This document shows, piece after piece, positions 33,109 to 38,343 of a DNA stretch of 38,343 nt. The stretch's first letter is position 1. Each line of letters starts with the position of its first letter. The notes under the pieces were generated by a model, which worked only from the letters and a program-made list of their open reading frames with translations, had not been told where the DNA came from and did no database searches. The stretch comes from an uncultured Lewinella sp. Lineage in GTDB: Bacteria > Bacteroidota > Bacteroidia > Chitinophagales > Saprospiraceae. The stretch is taken from contig CAJXPD010000078.1 in assembly GCA_913057785.1 (NCBI GenBank), positions 1 to 38,343 of the forward strand, given 5' to 3'. The position numbers and the translations under genes were made by a program.

Positions 33109-33435
33109 TCAAATTAAAATCTTTTCTAATTCTATAGGATTACGATTACTATGGTCGATCTCTACAACGATAACCAATAAATCTTCCTCTTCTATTGTGT
33201 AGATTATGCGGTAAGACCATTTCAACACCCGTCGATAGGTGATGACCAGATTGTCTACCCCTCTTAGCAAAGGGTTTTTCTGCGGCATCCTAGCCAATTT
33301 CTTAAGTTCGGCGACAATTCCAGCCCTTACTTTTTCAGCAACTGAATCTGACGCGGTTTGAATAAGGTAATCTACAATCGATTTTAGGCTACTTTCAGCT
33401 TGTTCTGTAATTACTACTTGGTAGGTTTGATCCAT
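33109..33435 (-). CDS. ParE/RelE-family toxin
   Basis: A 108-aa protein of the RelE/ParE toxin superfamily: MDQTYQVVITEQAESSLKSIVDYLIQ (strand then helices), KLARMPQKNPLLRGVDNLVITYRRVLKWSYRIIYTIEEEDLLVIVVEIDHSNRNP. The RRVLKWSYRIIYTI strand and the V-x-x-I-D-H-S-x-R-x-P ending are family features. RelE types cut mRNA on the ribosome and ParE types poison gyrase; sequence alone does not settle which. Its start overlaps the antitoxin end by 22 nt, so translation is coupled and the antitoxin comes first. Confidence 0.88.
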   Translation of the reverse strand: MDQTYQVVITEQAESSLKSIVDYLIQTASDSVAEKVRAGIVAELKKLARMPQKNPLLRGVDNLVITYRRVLKWSYRIIYTIEEEDLLVIVVEIDHSNRNPIELEKILI

Positions 33436-33680
33436 CCCTTCGACTTTTCATCTAATTCATCAACGCTGATATAATTTCCCTTTCTAGCTGCGGCAACCTC
33501 TTTATCCAATACATCTTGAAGTTCGCTAGCACGCCTCGGATTTCCATGCGCATCATAACTAATGATTGGATCATCTTCAGTAAGATAGGCTTCCATCATG
33601 GCATAGACCATCCTTAGCAGCTTCTCATCTGCTTCTTCCAACTGCTTTAAAACAGCCTCCTTAATTTCTGTAGTACTCAT
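33414..33680 (-). CDS. Antitoxin of the ParE/RelE-type pair
   Basis: An 88-aa acidic protein starting at the ATG at 33680 (MSTTEIKEAVLKQLEEADEKLLRMVYAMMEAYL); an upstream ATG at 33719 would add 13 unlikely residues. A helical N-terminus is followed by DPIISYDAHGNPRRASELQDVLDKEVAAARKGNYISVDELDEKSKGW, where the last part looks like the extended toxin-wrapping tail of antitoxins. Position before the toxin and the 22-nt overlap support the role. No known antitoxin DNA-binding fold is obvious, so I cannot name the subfamily. Confidence 0.78.
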   Translation of the reverse strand: MSTTEIKEAVLKQLEEADEKLLRMVYAMMEAYLTEDDPIISYDAHGNPRRASELQDVLDKEVAAARKGNYISVDELDEKSKGWIKPTK

Positions 33681-33816
33681 GATGGATCTGTTGAATTTAC
33701 CATTACTAATGTCTAGCAATTTAACATAAAAATCTATATTTCAGTTCTTCTAAACAAAATGCTTTTACCCAAATACTATATCGAACGAGCCTAAATTGAA
33801 ATTAATAGTAGCGTTC

Positions 33817-33841
33817 GATATTGCGCATCCCTACCAACATC
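33817..33841. repeat. 25-nt hairpin repeat, copy 3
   Basis: GATATTG-N11-CAACATC, 6 of 7 bp pairing, same length as copies 1 and 2. The sequence to its right (AGGCTACATGGGATT) resembles that after copy 2 (AGTCTCTATGGGGTT), so the repeat unit is longer than the hairpin, at least 55 nt. Confidence 0.6.
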
Positions 33842-34015
33842 CATCCTCGATTTCCAGGCTACATGGGATTTGCAGGTGAAAAATCTATCTGGCTAGCTAG
33901 ACGGGCACCTGCAAGGGCTGGAGGGGCTTACCACCCTAAATTTTTTAATCGCCACATACAGAATTTCCCACATTTCCATAAACACTTCTACTATTACTGC
34001 GTTACCTCTCTAAGT

Positions 34016-34147
34016 AAGTAAACTGCCTTGTTTACTTTGAACTGCCGCTCTACTGTTTTTCAATCATACCTCATATTAGTAAAACTTTGCCTCATTGCGG
34101 CAACCATTACTATTACTAATACAACCATAATTTTAAGTAATAGTCAT
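34016..34147 (+). promoter_or_regulatory. Candidate katG control region
   Basis: A perfect palindrome AAGTAAAC-TGCCTT-GTTTACTT (34016-34037) overlaps TACTTTG, a -7-like box also seen before padR. Downstream, ATTACTATTACTAAT (34106-34120) pairs at 12 of 15 positions with 34133-34147. Peroxide regulators such as OxyR or PerR commonly control katG, but neither site matches a consensus I can confirm. Confidence 0.3.
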
Positions 34148-34191
34148 TGTCGTACTTTTATACTCATTATATATACAACAATAAATAACGA

Positions 34192-36420
34192 ATGGATCAT
34201 AACCCACACGGAAGCTCCAACGGAGATATTAGCAAGTGCCCATTCATGGGTGGTGCGCTAAAAAAGAGCGCTGGTAACGGTACCTCAAACCGCGACTGGT
34301 GGCCCAACCAACTGAAATTAAACATCCTTAGACAACATTCTTCTCTGTCCAACCCAATGGACGAAGATTTTGACTACGCAGAAGAATTCAAGTCCCTTGA
34401 TTTAGCGGCCGTAAAGCAAGACCTAACCGACCTGATGACTGATTCTCAGGAGTGGTGGCCTGCTGACTATGGTCACTATGGTCCATTCTTTATCCGAATG
34501 GCTTGGCACAGTGCGGGTACCTATCGTATCGCTGATGGACGTGGTGGTGCTGGTGCAGGACAACAGCGTTTCGCTCCTTTGAATAGTTGGCCAGATAATG
34601 CCAACTTGGACAAGGCACGTCTGTTGTTGTGGCCCATCAAGCAGAAGTACGGTAGAAAAATCTCTTGGGCGGATTTAATGATCCTAACTGGAAATGTTGC
34701 CCTTGAGTCTATGGGTTTCAAAACCTTCGGATTTGCAGGAGGTAGGGAAGATGTGTGGGAGCCAGAAGAAGATGTGTATTGGGGTCCAGAAACAGAATGG
34801 CTAGGTGATAAGCGATATGAAGGTGACAGAGAACTAGAGAATCCACTAGCTGCTGTACAAATGGGATTGATCTATGTGAATCCTGAAGGCCCTAATGGGA
34901 ACCCAGATCCAGTCGCAGCTGCACGGGATATCCGTGAGACCTTTGGTCGTATGGCGATGAATGATGAAGAGACGGTGGCTTTGATCGCTGGTGGTCACAC
35001 CTTTGGTAAGACCCACGGTGCCGCTGATCCTGATAAATACGTCGAGAGAGAACCGGCCGCTGCTGGTATTGCAGAACAGAGTATGGGTTGGAAAAACAAC
35101 TTCGGCACAGGTGCTGGTGGTGATACCATCACTAGTGGTTTAGAAGGTGCTTGGACGACTACACCTACGCAGTGGAGCAATAACTTCTTCGAAAACCTAT
35201 TCGGATACGAGTGGGAATTGACCAAGAGCCCTGCTGGTGCTAACCAATGGACACCCAAAGGGGGTGCCGGTGCAGGATTAGTGCCCGATGCTCATGATGC
35301 GAGCAAGACACATGCGCCTTTTATGCTAACCACTGACTTATCCTTGCGCATGGATCCTGCTTATGAAAAAATCTCTCGCCGTTTCTACGAAAACCCTGAT
35401 CAGTTCGCTGATGCTTTCGCTAGAGCTTGGTTCAAGTTGACGCACCGTGATATGGGACCTATTGCTCGTTACCTAGGATCTGAAGTACCTACGGAAGAGC
35501 TAATCTGGCAAGATCCAGTTCCAGCAGTTGATCATGACTTGATTGATGATGCTGATATCGCTGCGTTAAAGGCTAATATTCTAGCTTCTGGTTTAAGCGC
35601 TACTGATCTAGTTTCTACTGCTTGGGCTTCTGCTTCAACCTTCCGAGGTTCTGATAAGCGTGGAGGTGCGAATGGTGCTCGGGTGCGTTTGGCTCCTCAA
35701 AAAGACTGGGAAGTAAACAACCCAGCACAACTAGCGAAAGTATTAGGTACTTTAGGTAGCATTCAAGAAGAATTCAATAGCACACAGTCTGGTGGAAAAC
35801 GTGTTTCCTTGGCAGATGTGATCGTATTGGCAGGTGGTGTAGGTATTGAGCAAGCAGCCGAAGCAGCGGATTATGAAGTGACCGTACCTTTCACTCCTGG
35901 TCGTACAGATGCTTCTCAAGCTCAGACGGATGAAGAATCATTTGCAGTACTTGAGCCAGTAGCTGACGGATTCCGTAACTACTTGAAAGGTAAATACGCC
36001 GTTTCTGCCGAAGAGCTATTGATTGACAAAGCACAGTTGATGACGCTAACCGCGCCTGAAATGACGGCTTTGGTAGGAGGTTTGCGTGTGATTGGAGCCA
36101 ACTATGACGGATCTAAGCACGGTATGTTCACTGATCGTCCAGGTGTTTTAACGAACGACTTCTTTGTCAATTTGTTGGATCTACGTACCACTTGGAGTGC
36201 TACATCTGAAGCAGATGAGACCTTCGAAGGGCGTGATCGTGCTACAGGAACAGTAAAGTGGACAGGTACTCGAGTTGACTTGATCTTTGGATCAAATACA
36301 GAACTGAGAGCAATCGCTGAAGTATATGGATCTGGTGACGGAGAATCACGTTTCGTGCAAGACTTCGTAGCTGCTTGGGCTAAAGTGATGGACCTTGATC
36401 GTTTTGATGTCAAGCAATAA
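34192..36420 (+). CDS. katG: Catalase-peroxidase
   Basis: A 742-aa haem enzyme that destroys hydrogen peroxide by catalase and peroxidase reactions. The distal site is Arg102-Trp105-His106 (FIRMAWHSAGTYR). The Trp-Tyr-Met cross-link needed for catalase activity can form from Trp105, Tyr228 (GLIYVNPEGP) and Met254 (FGRMAMND). The proximal His269 is in AGGHTFGKTHG. The second, haem-free domain begins near residue 430 and is complete, ending AWAKVMDLDRFDVKQ. Length is typical. The start MDHNPHGSSNGDISKCPFMGG matches the usual KatG opening. There is no signal peptide, so it acts in the cytosol. It is monocistronic, with an AT-rich leader and a classic terminator. Confidence 0.98.
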   Translation: MDHNPHGSSNGDISKCPFMGGALKKSAGNGTSNRDWWPNQLKLNILRQHSSLSNPMDEDFDYAEEFKSLDLAAVKQDLTDLMTDSQEWWPADYGHYGPFFIRMAWHSAGTYRIADGRGGAGAGQQRFAPLNSWPDNANLDKARLLLWPIKQKYGRKISWADLMILTGNVALESMGFKTFGFAGGREDVWEPEEDVYWGPETEWLGDKRYEGDRELENPLAAVQMGLIYVNPEGPNGNPDPVAAARDIRETFGRMAMNDEETVALIAGGHTFGKTHGAADPDKYVEREPAAAGIAEQSMGWKNNFGTGAGGDTITSGLEGAWTTTPTQWSNNFFENLFGYEWELTKSPAGANQWTPKGGAGAGLVPDAHDASKTHAPFMLTTDLSLRMDPAYEKISRRFYENPDQFADAFARAWFKLTHRDMGPIARYLGSEVPTEELIWQDPVPAVDHDLIDDADIAALKANILASGLSATDLVSTAWASASTFRGSDKRGGANGARVRLAPQKDWEVNNPAQLAKVLGTLGSIQEEFNSTQSGGKRVSLADVIVLAGGVGIEQAAEAADYEVTVPFTPGRTDASQAQTDEESFAVLEPVADGFRNYLKGKYAVSAEELLIDKAQLMTLTAPEMTALVGGLRVIGANYDGSKHGMFTDRPGVLTNDFFVNLLDLRTTWSATSEADETFEGRDRATGTVKWTGTRVDLIFGSNTELRAIAEVYGSGDGESRFVQDFVAAWAKVMDLDRFDVKQ

Positions 36421-36477
36421 ACCATAAGCACAAGATCGATCCTTTTATTCCATCTTGGAATATCAGAAAAGCACAGG

Positions 36478-36504
36478 AGGTGGTCCACATGGGCCACCTT
36501 TTTT
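36478..36504 (+). terminator. Rho-independent terminator of katG
   Basis: AGGTGGTCC-ACAT-GGGCCACCT followed by a run of six T. A textbook hairpin 58 nt after the katG stop. Confidence 0.9.
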
Positions 36505-36701
36505 GGTTTATTCCTGCAAAAGAGATTAGATGGGAAAAGAACGTTGAGGGCACATATACTTTGATATACCACACAATACCAATCCATAGGCTTTAATGAT
36601 TAAGTCCCTACTTCCTTCACAATCTTCATCAGTCTGAAATCAGAAATAATCAAAACAAAAGCCCAAAAATCTTCCTTTAGTACCCGGAATTAATCCAAAA
36701 A

Positions 36702-36752
36702 TAGATTTGATTTGCAAAAGTGAAAGATAGTTATTACTTTCACTTTTGCAAA
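36702..36752 (+). promoter_or_regulatory. Promoter and perfect 16-bp operator of the second permease
   Basis: TAGATTTG (36702-36709) matches the Bacteroidota -7 box TAnnTTTG, with TTTAG 21 nt upstream. Immediately after it, TTTGCAAAAGTGAAAG (36711-36726) and its exact complement (36737-36752) flank a 10-nt loop. The palindrome thus covers the expected transcription start and ends 21 nt before the ATG at 36774, a position suited to repression. Confidence 0.6.
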
Positions 36753-36773
36753 CCTAATGTAATTGCATCGCTC

Positions 36774-38343
36774 ATGCATGAAAAAGGTTACCCGAGATGG
36801 GCAGATCGCTTCTTGAAGTGGTACTGTCGAGCCGAACTATTGGAGGAAATCCAAGGGGACCTCTATGAAATTTTTGAGCATGAGCGCCAACAACATGGCT
36901 TAACGAAGGCAAGAAGAAAATTCTCATGGAATGTGCTTCGCACGTTCCGTTTATCCACTATTAAACGACTTCACCCGAAATTTCGACTTATGCCATTAAG
37001 AAGCCATTTCAAGATCTCCTATCGACAATTGATCAAACAGAAATATTATAGCCTGATCAATATCCTGGGACTAGCCGTCGGTTTTTGTTGCTGCTTTTTC
37101 ATCGGACAATTTATCCTGCAAGAGCTAAGCTATGATAAAAGTCATCCTGATAGTCAACATCTATTCCGCATACTCACCGAACGACCTGGTAACGATGGAT
37201 CAGAATTTGGAATTTACCACAACCCTCCCCTCGCTGAATTAGCCGAGGCAAATTTACCCGAAGTAGAAAACAGTTTTCGAGTGAGAGCAGGGGCAAGCCG
37301 CTTAGTCAAAACTGCCGTTGATGCAGAAAGTCACCACGAAGAGCTATTCCTATACGTAGACCAAAGCATGCTTACTTTATTGGATTTCCCTCTATCTTTT
37401 GGAGATCCACAAACCGCACTGAGTAAGCCCAATAGCATAGTGCTCACCGAGGAAAAAGCCCGAAAATATTTTGGTAGCGAAAACCCGGTTGGACAAGAAA
37501 TTTTCTTGAGTAATCAACCCGAGCAGCCCTTCTTGGTAACCGGTGTAGTCAGCAAGAAAAGATCGCCCTCTCACATCGACTATGACTTTTACTTGTCGAT
37601 GAATACACTGGAAGAAAGTTCTTCAGGAAGTTGGAGACGATCTAGCTATCCGACCTACCTGGCATTAAACCCGGGGAGTGATCCGGCAGCTGTGGCGGAC
37701 AAGCTCAGAACACTTGCCCAGCCACATAAGGAAGGCTTCTTTGAAGATGGATATCAATACAAGCTCCAAGCTATAGAAGATATCTATTTGTATTCTTCGA
37801 CCGTAACCTCCTACGGTCATTGGCCTACAGGTGATCCCAGATATATCTGGCTATTTGGAGCCATCGGGTTTGTGATCCTTTTACTCGCAGTAATCAATTT
37901 CGTCAATCTATCGACTGCTCGATCGACGGTACGTGCACAAGAAGTCGGAATCAGAAAAATACTGGGCTCCGGGAAAGGGCAGCTGGTCAGTCAATACCTC
38001 ATTGAAGCCATTCTACAAAGCCTGGTGGGCATCATTATTGGACTCTTGATCATACAAGCACTGAATCCTTCATTGGAAAGTTTAACTCAAAAAGCAATTC
38101 CCATTCCATGGGATACGCTCTGGTTTATTCCCAGCATGCTGGGCATTGCTATCCTGCTCGGCATTCTGGCAGGACTTTATCCTGCTTTCTTTCTCGCTTC
38201 CTTTGCACCAAAGCGTATCCTACAATCTCGCGGGGCAGATGTGAGAAAGGGGAGTCTGAAGTGGGGCTTAATGACTGTACAGTTCGCAGCATCTTTTGTA
38301 CTGATCTTTTGTACCGTCTTGATCTTCCAGCAAATGCGATACG
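36774..38343 (+). CDS. ABC transporter permease, FtsX/MacB family (partial, runs off window)
   Basis: The frame from the ATG at 36774 stays open to the last base (523 codons seen). It starts with the permease prefix domain (YPRWADRFLKWYCRAELLEEIQGDLYEIFEHE), then the first helix SLINILGLAVGFCCCFFIGQF, a MacB-like periplasmic domain (LLDFPLSFGDPQTALSKPNSIVLTEEKARKYFG), an FtsX core with INFVNLSTARSTVRAQEVGIRKILGSGKGQL and three helices, and the start of the second half (WGLMTVQFAASFVLIFCTVL). By comparison with the 871-aa relative at 13-15.7 kb, about 350 residues are missing. No padR gene precedes it, although its operator resembles the padR-region palindrome, so control in trans is possible. 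Confidence 0.92.
   Translation, partial: MHEKGYPRWADRFLKWYCRAELLEEIQGDLYEIFEHERQQHGLTKARRKFSWNVLRTFRLSTIKRLHPKFRLMPLRSHFKISYRQLIKQKYYSLINILGLAVGFCCCFFIGQFILQELSYDKSHPDSQHLFRILTERPGNDGSEFGIYHNPPLAELAEANLPEVENSFRVRAGASRLVKTAVDAESHHEELFLYVDQSMLTLLDFPLSFGDPQTALSKPNSIVLTEEKARKYFGSENPVGQEIFLSNQPEQPFLVTGVVSKKRSPSHIDYDFYLSMNTLEESSSGSWRRSSYPTYLALNPGSDPAAVADKLRTLAQPHKEGFFEDGYQYKLQAIEDIYLYSSTVTSYGHWPTGDPRYIWLFGAIGFVILLLAVINFVNLSTARSTVRAQEVGIRKILGSGKGQLVSQYLIEAILQSLVGIIIGLLIIQALNPSLESLTQKAIPIPWDTLWFIPSMLGIAILLGILAGLYPAFFLASFAPKRILQSRGADVRKGSLKWGLMTVQFAASFVLIFCTVLIFQQMRY

Larger units (their letters stand above)
33720..34191. other. 472-nt gap before katG
   Basis: No credible gene. It holds hairpin repeat copy 3 (33817-33841), a TTGCAGGTG/CACCTGCAA inverted repeat (33870-33878 and 33906-33914), a perfect AAGTAAAC/GTTTACTT hairpin (34016-34037) overlapping TACTTTG (34033-34039, -7-like), and an imperfect 15-bp inverted repeat (34106-34120 and 34133-34147). 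The right half is AT-rich and is probably the katG promoter and leader. Confidence 0.5.
36421..36773. other. 353-nt gap between katG and the last gene
   Basis: It holds the katG terminator (36478-36504) and the promoter/operator of the following permease (36702-36752). Nothing else recognisable is present in between. Confidence 0.5.

Noticed and set aside
33821..34261. Two short plus-strand frames before katG (33821-34021 and 34028-34261)
   Set aside because: They run through the repeat and AT-rich promoter region, the second overlaps katG, and neither has recognisable protein character.

Overview
The window looks like chromosomal DNA from a Bacteroidota bacterium, probably a marine or soil member of the Cytophagales or a related order. 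The signs are TonB-dependent receptors with N-terminal carboxypeptidase-D-like domains, FtsX permeases with an N-terminal 'permease prefix' domain behind a PadR regulator, a NPHFLFN-type histidine kinase with a LytTR regulator, many short-lipobox lipoproteins, WG repeats, an EF-Tu with Bacteroidota-type wording, weak Shine-Dalgarno signals and several TAnnTTTG-like -7 boxes. I see no rRNA, tRNA, CRISPR array, insertion sequence or phage gene.

Layout. 0-8 kb: an unknown lipoprotein, a TetR regulator behind two exact 19-nt repeats, a membrane-bound class III nucleotide cyclase, a lipoprotein serine hydrolase, a pectinacetylesterase-like lipoprotein, a three-domain metallophosphoesterase and a Crp/Fnr regulator. 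8-16 kb: a TonB-dependent siderophore-type receptor followed by a long stem-loop, lgt, an ECF sigma factor with a stunted downstream partner, and a translationally coupled PadR-FtsX permease pair. 16-25.4 kb: a two-gene unit (exported WG-repeat protein, then a membrane-anchored caspase/nSTAND ATPase), an outer-membrane beta-barrel receptor, and a divergent LytS-like/LytTR two-component pair. 25.4-28.4 kb: a likely carbohydrate operon with a TIM-barrel lipoprotein and a Tat-exported lyase-like protein. 28.4-31 kb: a 700-nt structured leader before a divergent EF-Tu, then an exported SnoaL-like protein. 31-38.3 kb: a DUF1080-amidohydrolase fusion lipoprotein, a ParE/RelE-type toxin-antitoxin pair, katG, and the start of a second FtsX permease that runs off the window. 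Three copies of a 25-nt hairpin repeat lie between 31.1 and 33.9 kb.

Three points stand out. First, the WG/caspase-nSTAND pair has the topology expected of an envelope-to-cytosol protease switch: an exported repeat protein, and a cytosolic caspase plus STAND ATPase with one membrane helix and a periplasmic tail. Second, the EF-Tu keeps its GTPase and tRNA-body contacts, but residues lining the aminoacyl and A76 pocket are replaced (equivalents of E. coli H66, D216, F218, R262 and N273). That suggests a second EF-Tu for resistance or a special task. Third, many palindromic candidate operators and repeats mark the intergenic regions, including related TTTGCA-type palindromes in front of both PadR-class permease units. 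Function calls come from reading translated sequence and recalled family motifs; no database search was run.
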